This document shows, piece after piece, positions 7,101 to 13,852 of a stretch of 20,996 nucleotides of DNA. The stretch covers positions 1 through 20,996 of the forward strand of contig NZ_CALART010000064.1 of assembly GCF_937888285.1 (NCBI RefSeq), in the 5' to 3' direction. Both the position numbers and the translations under genes were made by a program. This DNA comes from an uncultured Aquimonas sp. GTDB taxonomy: Bacteria; Pseudomonadota; Gammaproteobacteria; Xanthomonadales; Xanthomonadaceae. The notes under the pieces were generated by a model, which saw only the letters and a program-made list of their open reading frames with translations, was not told where the DNA came from and did no database searches. Each line of letters starts with the position of its first letter. Within the stretch, counting starts at the first letter, position 1.

Positions 7101-10100
7101 GGTTGAGCTCCTTGGCGTCGGCGGCTGCGGCGGACGACTGGCCGAATCTCAGGTACAGGATGGGCAGCAGGATCAGGGTCAGCGCCGTGGCCGTGATGAG
7201 CCCACCGATGACAACGATGGCCAGCGGGCGCTGGATCTCCGACCCGGGGCCGGTGGCGAACAGCAGCGGGATCAGGCCGAAGGCCGTGATCGACGCCGTC
7301 ATCAGCACCGGCCGCAGGCGCCGCTTGGCGCCCTGGACCACGCTCTCGTGCAAGGACAGGCCCTCGGCGTGCAACTGGTTGAAGTAGCTCACCAGCACCA
7401 CGCCATTGAGCACCGCGATGCCCAGCAGCGCGATGAAGCCGACCGAGGCCGGCACCGACAGGTACTCGCCCGTCAGCCACAGTGCGACGATGCCGCCGAC
7501 CAGCGCGAACGGGATGTTGCTCAGCACCAGCAAGGCCTGGCGCACCGAGCCGAAGGTGGTGAAGAGGATGACGAAGATGAAGGCCAGCGACAGTGGCACC
7601 ACCAGCGTCAGCCGCGCCGCGGCGCGCTGCTGGTTCTCGAACTGCCCGCCCCATGTGACGCGGTAGCCGGTGGGCAGCTTGACCGCCTGCGCCACCTTGG
7701 CCTTGGCCTCCTCGACGAAGCCGACCAGGTCGCGGCCGGTGACGTTGGCGATCACCACGCTGTAGCGGCTGCCCATCTCGCGGTCGATCTTCACCGGGCC
7801 GCTGGCGCGCTCCATGCGGGCCAGCGTGCGCAGCGGCACGCTCCGGCCATCGGGCGCTGTGATGCGCAGCGCCTCGAACTCGGCCGGCGAGATGCGCACG
7901 GCGTCCGGCCCGCGAATCACGATCGGCACACGCTTGCTGCCGTCGATCACGCTGCCGGCGCGCTGGCCTTCGATCTGCACGCGCAGTGCGTCCTGCACGT
8001 CCTCCACCGACAGGCCGTGGCGGCCCGCCGCGAGGCGGTCGATGATGACGCGCAGGTACTGCACGCCGTCGTTCTCCACCGTGTAGACGTCCTGGTTGCC
8101 CGGCACCTCCTTGATCTGCTTCTCGATCTGCGCGGCCAGTTCGTTGAGGGTGCCCAGGTCGGGGCCGAAGACCTTGATCGCGACGTCGCCGCGCACGCCG
8201 ATGATCATCTCGGAGACGCGCATGTCGATCGGCTGGGTGAAGCTGTAGGCGACGCCGGGCAGTTCGTCGAGCACCTTGCGGATCTTGTCCTGCAGGGCCT
8301 CCTTGCTCTCGAACTGCCAGTCCGCGCGCGGCTTGAGCACGAGGAAGGTGTCGGTCTGGTTCAGGCCCATCGGATCGAGGCCGATCTCGTCCGAGCCGGC
8401 GCGGGCCACGACCCCGGTGATCTCCGGGATCTGGCTCATCAGTGCCTGGTGGATGCGCAGGTCCAGCGCGGCAGTCTGCTCCAGGCTCACCGACGGCAGC
8501 TTCTCGATGCCGACGATGATGTCGCCCTCGTCCATCGTGGGCATGAAGGTCTTGCCCACCAGCAGGTAGACGCCCGCCGCGCCCGCCAGCATGGCGCCGG
8601 CGATCACGAAGACCAGCTTCTGGCGCTTCAGCGCGAAGGCCAACGTAGGCTCGTACAGGCGGCCCAGCAAACGCGGCAGCCACGGGTCTTCGTGCGCCAC
8701 CTTCTTCAACAGGTAGGACGCCAGCACCGGGATCACCGTCAGCGACAGCAGCAGCGAGCTGGCCAGCGCGAACACGATGGTCAGCGCCACCGGCACGAAG
8801 AACTTGCCCTCCAGGCCCTGCAGCGTCAGCAGCGGCAGGAAGACCACCACGATGATCAGGATGCCTGCCGCCACCGGCACCGAGACCTCGCGCACGGCGC
8901 GGAACACGACGTGCATGCGCGGCAGCTTCTCCGCGCTCTTGTCGTGACCCAGATGCTGGACCACGTTCTCGACCACCACCACGGCGGCATCGACCAGCAT
9001 GCCCAGCGCGATCGCCAGGCCGCCCAGGCTCATCAGGTTGGCCGACATGCCGGTCGTGCGCATCAGGATGAAGGTGGCCAGGGCCGACAGCGGCAACACC
9101 ATCGCCACGGTCACCGCCGCGCGCAGGTTGCCGAGGAATGCGCCGAGCAGCACCAGCACCAGCACGGTGGCCTCGAGCAGGGCCTTGGACACGGTGCCGA
9201 CTGCCTTCTCGACCAGGCTGGCGCGGTTGTAGAAGACCTTCAACTCGATGCCCTTGGGCAAGGTGGGCTTCAGCTCTTCCAGCTTCTGCGTGACGCCTTC
9301 GACCACCTTCTGCGCATTGGCGCCGGCCAGGCCGAGCACCAGGCCCTGCACCGCCTCGCCCTTGCCGTCCTGGGTGACCACGCCGTAGCGGGTGACACTG
9401 CCGTCGCGCACCGTGGCGATCTCGCCCAGGCGCACGGTCTCGCCCTTGTCAGCCTTCACCACCACGGCACGCAGATCGTCGGCGCCGCGCAGGCTGCCTT
9501 CGGCGCGTACCAGCAGCACCTCGTCGCCCTCGCCCAGACGGCCGGAGCCATCGTTGCGGTTGTTGGCCTCGATCGCGGCCTTGATCTGGGCCGTCGAGAT
9601 GCCGACCGCGGCGAGCTTGACCGGATCGGGCAGCACCTCGAAGCTGCGCACCTTGCCGCCCAGTGCGTTGACATCGGCCACGCCCGCCACCGAGCGCAGT
9701 GCCGGGCGGATGACCCAGTCGAGCAGGTTGCGCCGGTCTTCGAGGGAGTAGCCGTCACCCTCGATGGTGAACATGAACATCTCGCCCAGCGGCGTCGTGA
9801 TGGGCGCCATGCCGCCGCTGATGCCGGCCGGCAGGTCGCCGGTGATGCCGGACAGGCGCTCCGAGACCTGCTGGCGGGCCCAGTAGATGTCGGTGCCGTC
9901 CCCGAAGTCGATCGTGACGTCGACGATCCCGTACTTGGACACCGAGCGCAGCATGCGCTGCTTCGGAATGCCCAGCATCTCGACCTCGATCGGCAGCGCG
10001 ATGCGGCTTTCGATCTCCTCGGGCGTCATGCCCGGGGCCTTCATGATGACCTTGACCTGGGTGCTGGAAACGTCGGGGAAGGCGTCGATCGGCAGGTTCT

Positions 10101-10194
10101 TGAAAGCCAACCAGCCGGCGCCCATGAGCAGCAGCCCGGCCAGCAGCACGAACAGCCGCTGGGCGAGCGCGAATTGAACGAGTCGGGCCAGCAT
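7093..10194 (-). CDS. HME-RND heavy-metal efflux pump, system 1 (CzcA/CusA family)
   Basis: This proton-driven inner-membrane pump has 1033 residues, normal for the family, with twelve membrane segments and two large periplasmic loops. The N-terminus is MLARLVQFALAQRLFVLLAG and the PIDAFPDVSSTQVKV motif follows at about 35-49. Membrane segment 4 reads ALGMLVDAAVVVVEN at 396-410, giving Asp402 and Glu409 for proton relay; it lacks the DFG aspartate of classical CzcA. Aligned by eye to the three methionines of the CusA Cu(I)/Ag(I) site, the residues are Met551, Gln613 and Glu662 (MRVSEMIIGVRGD), so a monovalent-metal site is unlikely and a divalent one more likely. The start is 1 nt after the adaptor stop. 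Neighbouring rcnA and a CsoR-type repressor point to nickel or cobalt, but zinc or cadmium remain possible. Confidence 0.95.
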   Translation of the reverse strand: MLARLVQFALAQRLFVLLAGLLLMGAGWLAFKNLPIDAFPDVSSTQVKVIMKAPGMTPEEIESRIALPIEVEMLGIPKQRMLRSVSKYGIVDVTIDFGDGTDIYWARQQVSERLSGITGDLPAGISGGMAPITTPLGEMFMFTIEGDGYSLEDRRNLLDWVIRPALRSVAGVADVNALGGKVRSFEVLPDPVKLAAVGISTAQIKAAIEANNRNDGSGRLGEGDEVLLVRAEGSLRGADDLRAVVVKADKGETVRLGEIATVRDGSVTRYGVVTQDGKGEAVQGLVLGLAGANAQKVVEGVTQKLEELKPTLPKGIELKVFYNRASLVEKAVGTVSKALLEATVLVLVLLGAFLGNLRAAVTVAMVLPLSALATFILMRTTGMSANLMSLGGLAIALGMLVDAAVVVVENVVQHLGHDKSAEKLPRMHVVFRAVREVSVPVAAGILIIVVVFLPLLTLQGLEGKFFVPVALTIVFALASSLLLSLTVIPVLASYLLKKVAHEDPWLPRLLGRLYEPTLAFALKRQKLVFVIAGAMLAGAAGVYLLVGKTFMPTMDEGDIIVGIEKLPSVSLEQTAALDLRIHQALMSQIPEITGVVARAGSDEIGLDPMGLNQTDTFLVLKPRADWQFESKEALQDKIRKVLDELPGVAYSFTQPIDMRVSEMIIGVRGDVAIKVFGPDLGTLNELAAQIEKQIKEVPGNQDVYTVENDGVQYLRVIIDRLAAGRHGLSVEDVQDALRVQIEGQRAGSVIDGSKRVPIVIRGPDAVRISPAEFEALRITAPDGRSVPLRTLARMERASGPVKIDREMGSRYSVVIANVTGRDLVGFVEEAKAKVAQAVKLPTGYRVTWGGQFENQQRAAARLTLVVPLSLAFIFVILFTTFGSVRQALLVLSNIPFALVGGIVALWLTGEYLSVPASVGFIALLGIAVLNGVVLVSYFNQLHAEGLSLHESVVQGAKRRLRPVLMTASITAFGLIPLLFATGPGSEIQRPLAIVVIGGLITATALTLILLPILYLRFGQSSAAAADAKELNHA

Positions 10195-10195
10195 C

Positions 10196-11311
10196 TCAAT
10201 TGCTCCCGCCCTTGCCGAGCCACGCTGCCTTGAGCGCGATCACTGAACTGATCGCGATCTCCTGGCCGGCCTTGAGCCCGCCGGCCACCAGCAGCGACTG
10301 ACCCGCACCGGCCTGCACGGTGACCGGCGTGGCCACGAAACCCTGCGGCGTGCGCACGAAGACGTAGGCCTTGTCGTCCTGGCGCGCCACGGCGGGCACC
10401 GGCACGGCCCAGCCCTCGGCGGCCGCGAAGGGCACGCGCACCTGCAGCGCCTCGCCAATGCGCAGGCCTGCCGCGCCCTGGGTGACCTCGGCGCGCAGCG
10501 TCACGGTCTGGCTGTCGGAGACGATCGGCCCGAAGCCCACCGCGCGCCCGGCCAGTTCCCGCTCCACGCCGGCCAGCGCAGCGCCTTTCAACGCCACTTG
10601 CGACTGGCGATCCACCGGTATCTGCACGTCCAGCCACAGCTTGCGCGTGTCGGCCACGCGCAGCAGCGCATCGGCCGCCTGGACACGCTGGCCCGGCTTG
10701 ACGTCGATCTTCGTGACGACCCCGGCGCTGCGGGCGCGCAGGACCAGCGCGTCCTGCATGGCCCCGCCGTCGGCCACGCCGCGGATCAGCGCCGCATCGG
10801 CCCCCGCCAGACGCAGCGCGGATTCCGCCTGGGTCTGCCGGGCGCGGTCTTCCGCCGCCGCGGCTTCGGCTTCCTGCACGCGGCGCTCGGGCACGATGCC
10901 GTCGGCCAGCAGGCCACGCTCACGCGCCAATGTCTTCTGCGACAGCCGGGCCTTGGATGCCGCTTCCGCCAGACGCAGCTGCAGCTCGCCGAGTTCGGGG
11001 CTGACCAGGCGCACCAGTTGCTGGCCGGGCTTGACGGTTTCGTTCTCACTGACCAGCAGGCGGTCGATGCTGCCGGCCAGCGTGGCGCTGAGCACCGACT
11101 CCTGCGCCGGCGGCAAGACCACGCGCGCCGGGTAGGCCAGGCCGGTGATCGGCGAGGGCTTGTCCAGCCGCTGCAGCTGGATGCCGAGGGCCTGCATCTG
11201 GGCGGGCGAGACCTTGAACTCGTCGGCGGCGCGCAGCGGCAGCGCCGCTGTCAGAGCGGCAAGAAGAATGGCGGCGCGCGCGAGCGTCGTCCGCGAGGGG
11301 CGGTAAGGCAT
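10196..11311 (-). CDS. Periplasmic adaptor (membrane fusion protein) of HME-RND system 1
   Basis: This 371-residue HlyD/CzcB-type adaptor begins with a signal peptide (TLARAAILLAALTAALPLRA) and a mature start near ADEFKVS. The lipoyl/barrel-sandwich halves are seen as LAGSIDRLLVSENETVKPGQ and ARSAGVVTKIDVKPGQRVQA, flanking a coiled-coil hairpin (LRLAEAASKARLSQKTLARE to AEAAAAEDRARQTQAESALR). A beta-barrel follows with KLWLDVQIPVDRQ. It would bridge pump and outer-membrane channel. The GGAG ribosome-binding site sits 6 nt before the ATG. There is no N-terminal His-rich metal-binding extension, in contrast to the adaptor of system 2. The pump gene starts 1 nt after its stop. Confidence 0.93.
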   Translation of the reverse strand: MPYRPSRTTLARAAILLAALTAALPLRAADEFKVSPAQMQALGIQLQRLDKPSPITGLAYPARVVLPPAQESVLSATLAGSIDRLLVSENETVKPGQQLVRLVSPELGELQLRLAEAASKARLSQKTLARERGLLADGIVPERRVQEAEAAAAEDRARQTQAESALRLAGADAALIRGVADGGAMQDALVLRARSAGVVTKIDVKPGQRVQAADALLRVADTRKLWLDVQIPVDRQSQVALKGAALAGVERELAGRAVGFGPIVSDSQTVTLRAEVTQGAAGLRIGEALQVRVPFAAAEGWAVPVPAVARQDDKAYVFVRTPQGFVATPVTVQAGAGQSLLVAGGLKAGQEIAISSVIALKAAWLGKGGSN

Positions 11312-11343
11312 GGGAACTCCACGAAGGTCAGGCGCGCGTCACG

Positions 11344-11385
11344 GCGCGCCGCTGAAAGCAGTGCGAGAGGGGCTTTCAGGCGCGC
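11344..11385 (-). promoter_or_regulatory. Intercistronic stem-loop between the small exported protein and adaptor genes
   Basis: The perfect inverted repeat CTGAAAGC (11352-11359) and GCTTTCAG (11372-11379) is extended outward by GCGCGC on each side with a 2-nt bulge, giving about 14 base pairs around a 12-nt loop. On the leftward transcript it begins at the stop codon of the upstream gene and ends 33 nt before the adaptor start. There is no T-run after it, so a simple Rho-independent terminator is unlikely. It may be an RNA-processing or translation-setting structure. Confidence 0.5.
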
Positions 11386-11819
11386 ACGGGAGGCGCGCGT
11401 CCTTCGGGAGGTCGGCTGAGGGGGACGGGACGGGGTGGCGGCCACACGTCGTTCGGCGCCCAGGTGCCGGCCGCGTCCGCTTTTGACGGGCGCAACGACT
11501 CGATCGGCGCCGGCAGCAGCGCGGCCATCCACAGCGCGCCCGCGCCCGGTTCGTCCGCCACGAGCGCCTGGGCGGCGACACGCAGCGTGGTCGTGGCGTG
11601 AAACACGCTCGGCTCGCCATCGTCCTCGACATGCGGCGGCGGCGAGGACGACAGGTGCGTCGCGTCAGCCGCCAGAGCGGAGCTGTCGACACCCGAGTCG
11701 TGGTGGTGGCGGTGCAGGGGCGCGCCGACCAGGTCAGCCACCAGCACGACGACCAGCAACAGCCGGACCCACCATGCCGAGGCGAGGCGGGTCGGGTGCA
11801 GTGGTGCCAGCGGATTCAT
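11376..11819 (-). CDS. Small exported protein with His cluster, first structural gene after the repressor (CzcI-like position)
   Basis: This is a 147-residue protein. The hydrophobic segment at about residues 15-33 (WWVRLLLVVVLVADLVGAPL) looks like a signal peptide or anchor, followed at once by HRHHHDSG and further on HVEDDGEPSVFH. The C-terminus is proline/arginine-rich (PPEGRAPPVRA). I do not recognise the family with certainty. Short exported His-containing proteins such as CzcI lie in the same position ahead of czc/cnr adaptor genes, so a periplasmic metal-binding or regulatory role is possible. It starts 28 nt after the repressor stop, with no strong Shine-Dalgarno, and is separated from the adaptor by 64 nt with a stem-loop. 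Coding status is supported by the signal peptide and operon position, not by recognised homology. Confidence 0.6.
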   Translation of the reverse strand: MNPLAPLHPTRLASAWWVRLLLVVVLVADLVGAPLHRHHHDSGVDSSALAADATHLSSSPPPHVEDDGEPSVFHATTTLRVAAQALVADEPGAGALWMAALLPAPIESLRPSKADAAGTWAPNDVWPPPRPVPLSRPPEGRAPPVRA

Positions 11820-11847
11820 CGGTTGCTTCGTGGAGGACGCGCGCGCT

Positions 11848-12126
11848 TCAGAGGTACTTCGAGATGGACTTGAACTCGTCGAGCACCTGTCGCGTGCTGC
11901 GGGCCTTGGACTCGAGTGCGTGATCCAGGCAGTGGTCGATGTGGTCGTGAATCATCTGCTGCTTGGCGGCCGTGATCGCCCGCTCGACAGCGTGCAACTG
12001 CTGCGCCACGTCGGTACAGGGGCGGTCTGCTTCCATCATTGCGATCACGTTCTGCAGATGGCCGGCGGCCCGGCGCAACCGCTTGATCACCGCGGGGTGG
12101 GAGGCATGTTGTTCGGCATTGCTCAT
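11848..12126 (-). CDS. CsoR/RcnR/FrmR-family metal-sensing repressor
   Basis: This 92-residue all-helical repressor starts MSNAEQHASHPAVIKRLRRA and ends LDEFKSISKYL. The chosen ATG at 12126 gives the normal family length; a longer frame upstream runs through the operator. Family hallmarks are IKRLRRAAGHLQNVIAMMEA and CTDVAQQLHAVERAITAAKQ. The metal-ligand fingerprint by eye is Cys37, His62 and Cys66 (HIDHC), plus N-terminal His7 and His10. This is the Cys-His-Cys set of CsoR and InrS and not the Cys-His-His set of RcnR, although the neighbour is rcnA. It would bind DNA without metal and let go when metal binds. It is divergent from rcnA with an inverted-repeat operator between, and likely controls itself, rcnA and the downstream pump operon. 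Confidence 0.92.
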   Translation of the reverse strand: MSNAEQHASHPAVIKRLRRAAGHLQNVIAMMEADRPCTDVAQQLHAVERAITAAKQQMIHDHIDHCLDHALESKARSTRQVLDEFKSISKYL

Positions 12127-12167
12127 GGACGAGATGCTACCGCGGAGACGCTTGCACAAGGCTATCA

Positions 12168-12186
12168 TATCCCCTCCAGGGGGATA
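12168..12186. promoter_or_regulatory. C/G-tract inverted-repeat operator between repressor and rcnA
   Basis: TATCCCC (12168-12174), a 5-nt spacer and GGGGATA (12180-12186) form a perfect 7+7 inverted repeat in the 126-bp divergent gap. C/G tracts flanked by AT-rich half sites are typical operators for CsoR/RcnR proteins. On the minus strand a TATGAT -10-like box (12164-12169) overlaps its left edge, and on the plus strand a TACAAT -10-like box (12196-12201) lies 9 nt to its right. A single site could thus block both promoters. The -35 boxes are weak on both strands. Confidence 0.75.
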
Positions 12187-12252
12187 GGATGTGCCTACAA
12201 TCACACGCAGTGCATCGGGCCACTCGGCGCTGCACGGACGAGGCGAACGACG

Positions 12253-13371
12253 ATGCTTGACTTTGCGAGCCTGCTGCAGCAGGGAACGGCCAGTGCCTGG
12301 CTGCTCATCCCGAGCGCGATCCTGCTCGGAGCCTTGCACGGCCTCGAGCCGGGACACTCGAAGACGATGATGGCAGCCTTCATCGTCGCAATCCGCGGCA
12401 CGGTGGGTCAGGCGGTGCTGCTCGGCATCGCGGCGACCGTGTCGCACACGGCCGTGGTGTGGCTGGTCGCGCTCGCCGGCATGTACGTGGGCCGGGGCTG
12501 GGATGCCGAGACGACGGAGCCCTACTTTCAGGTCGGGTCGGCGGTGCTGATCGCCGGCGTGGCGCTGTGGATGCTGTGGCGAACCTGGAGGGACCAGCAC
12601 GCGGCGGCGGCCGCTGGCCACGATCACGAGCATGCCGAGCGGCGTCGCATCGACACCGGCCATGGCGTGATTCAACTGGAGATCTTCGAGGACGGCGTGC
12701 CTCCAGTGTTCCGAGTCCGTTCGGAAGGCCGCGGCCACGCCTGGCTTGCGGATGAGGTGGCGGTCGAGACCGAACGACCGGGTGGCGCGCGCCAGCGCTT
12801 CGGCTTCGTCGCCCGCGACGGGTTCCTCGAGTCGGAGCAGCCGATCCCGGAGCCCCACGAATTCGTCGCGCGCGTGAGTCTGGGCCACGGCGGACACACG
12901 CACGACTACGACGTCGAGTTCACCGAAGCCGGCCACGCCCACGTGCACCCCGAAGATGGCGGACTCGATGTCTCCGCGCCGGGCTGGCAGGACGCGCACG
13001 AGCGCGCCCATGCCAACGACATCCGCCGACGCTTCGCCAACCGACACGTCACGACGGGGCAGATCGCGGTGTTCGGCCTGACCGGAGGCCTGATCCCCTG
13101 CCCCGCCGCGATCACCGTGCTGCTGCTGTGTCTGCAGCTCAAGGAAGTGGCGCTGGGTGCGACCCTGGTTCTGGGCTTCAGCGTGGGCCTGGCGCTGACG
13201 CTGGTGCTGTCCGGCGTCGTGGCGGCAATCGGCATGCGTCACGCCGGCCAGCGCTGGGCGGGGATCGGCCGGCTGGCCAGCAAAGCCCCGTACCTTTCCG
13301 GTGGGCTGATCCTGATCGTGGCGTTGTACGTGGGCTGGCATGGCTGGACCGGCTTGCAGCTGCGCGGCTGA
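12253..13371 (+). CDS. rcnA: RcnA-type nickel/cobalt efflux transporter with enlarged His-rich loop domain
   Basis: This 372-residue inner-membrane NicO-family exporter matches E. coli RcnA closely from memory at both ends. LLGALHGLEPGHSKTMMAAF at 24-43 carries the signature, VSHTAVVWL is at 63-71, and DAHERAHANDIRRRF followed by FGLTGGLIPCPAAITVLL lies at 247-291. RcnA expels Ni(II) and Co(II). E. coli RcnA is about 274 residues; the extra ~100 residues fall in the loop at about 115-245, which holds HDHEHAERRR, a beta-rich stretch from IDTGHGVIQLEIFEDG to about 210, and then GHGGHTHDYD and HAHVH. The ATG at 12253 has a GAGG ribosome-binding site about 7 nt upstream. It is divergent from the repressor and ends facing the small secreted protein gene at 13413. 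Confidence 0.95.
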   Translation: MLDFASLLQQGTASAWLLIPSAILLGALHGLEPGHSKTMMAAFIVAIRGTVGQAVLLGIAATVSHTAVVWLVALAGMYVGRGWDAETTEPYFQVGSAVLIAGVALWMLWRTWRDQHAAAAAGHDHEHAERRRIDTGHGVIQLEIFEDGVPPVFRVRSEGRGHAWLADEVAVETERPGGARQRFGFVARDGFLESEQPIPEPHEFVARVSLGHGGHTHDYDVEFTEAGHAHVHPEDGGLDVSAPGWQDAHERAHANDIRRRFANRHVTTGQIAVFGLTGGLIPCPAAITVLLLCLQLKEVALGATLVLGFSVGLALTLVLSGVVAAIGMRHAGQRWAGIGRLASKAPYLSGGLILIVALYVGWHGWTGLQLRG

Positions 13372-13380
13372 TCGAAGGCG

Positions 13381-13400
13381 GTGGCGGCAAGGGCCGCCAT
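13381..13400. terminator. Possible bidirectional hairpin between convergent genes
   Basis: TGGCGGC (13382-13388) pairs with GCCGCCA (13393-13399) around a 4-nt loop in the 41-bp gap between the rcnA stop and the stop of the 124-aa gene on the opposite strand. There is no T-run on either side, so termination is a guess from position and stem strength. Confidence 0.35.
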
Positions 13401-13412
13401 CCGCGCGGGGTG

Positions 13413-13787
13413 TCAGCGCACCGTGAAGCGCACGGTGATGGCCTTTGCCGCCGGCGTCACCAGCGCCGCGACGACCTTGGCACCCTTGACCAGCTTCACG
13501 CCCTTCGCTTCGAGCTTGTCGCCCGCGACCACCAGTTCGGCCTCCGACTTCTCGGCGCCGTTCAGCACGGTGAGCTTGCCCTTCATGCCCGCGGGCGCCA
13601 TCGGCTTGCCATGGTCCTCGACGTAGATCACGGCGTTGCCGCCATCGGCGACGAGTTCGAACGACAGGTCGCTGGAGGTCGCCACCACGCCACCATGCTT
13701 GGCAGGGCCGCCACCGTGGGCAAATGCGGCATTGAAAGACAGGGCCGACAGGCCCAGCACGACCGCGGTCAACAGCTTCTTCATCAT
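13413..13787 (-). CDS. Small secreted protein, last gene of efflux system 2
   Basis: This 124-residue exported protein has a signal peptide (MMKKLLTAVVLGLSALSFNAAFA) and a short His/Gly start to the mature part, AHGGGPAKHGGVV. A compact beta-rich domain follows (SFELVADGGNAVIYVEDHGK, GMKGKLTVLNGAEKSEAELV). The start has an AGGAG ribosome-binding site about 10 nt upstream; the second Met is an alternative. It lies 65 nt after the pump stop on the same strand, and the gap contains the 12-bp palindrome GGCGGCGCCGCC. I do not know a named family, though such small proteins occur beside HME-RND genes. A periplasmic metal chaperone is the natural guess. The pattern FELVA...VI.V...G.KL.V resembles part of the His-rich protein at 18185-18847. 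Confidence 0.82.
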   Translation of the reverse strand: MMKKLLTAVVLGLSALSFNAAFAHGGGPAKHGGVVATSSDLSFELVADGGNAVIYVEDHGKPMAPAGMKGKLTVLNGAEKSEAELVVAGDKLEAKGVKLVKGAKVVAALVTPAAKAITVRFTVR

Positions 13788-13852
13788 CTCTTCGATCTCC
13801 TGCGAGGGTGCGGCGCTCTGGAACAGGCGGCGCCGCCGGGCCTGATGTCATC

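Noticed and set aside
7093..10194. Calling pump 1 a copper/silver pump (CusA)
   Set aside because: The places aligned by eye to the CusA methionine triad read Met, Gln, Glu, and the operon neighbours point to nickel/cobalt. The metal remains unproven.
7099..10233. A 1044-codon open frame on the plus strand opposite pump 1
   Set aside because: Its translation is dominated by His, Gln, Arg, Asp and Ala without any domain pattern, as expected for the antisense of a high-GC gene. The minus-strand RND pump is unmistakable.
11848..13851. A 667-codon minus-strand frame that runs across rcnA into the repressor
   Set aside because: Only the last 92 codons are a real protein (CsoR family). The rest is antisense of rcnA and would cross the operator and promoter.
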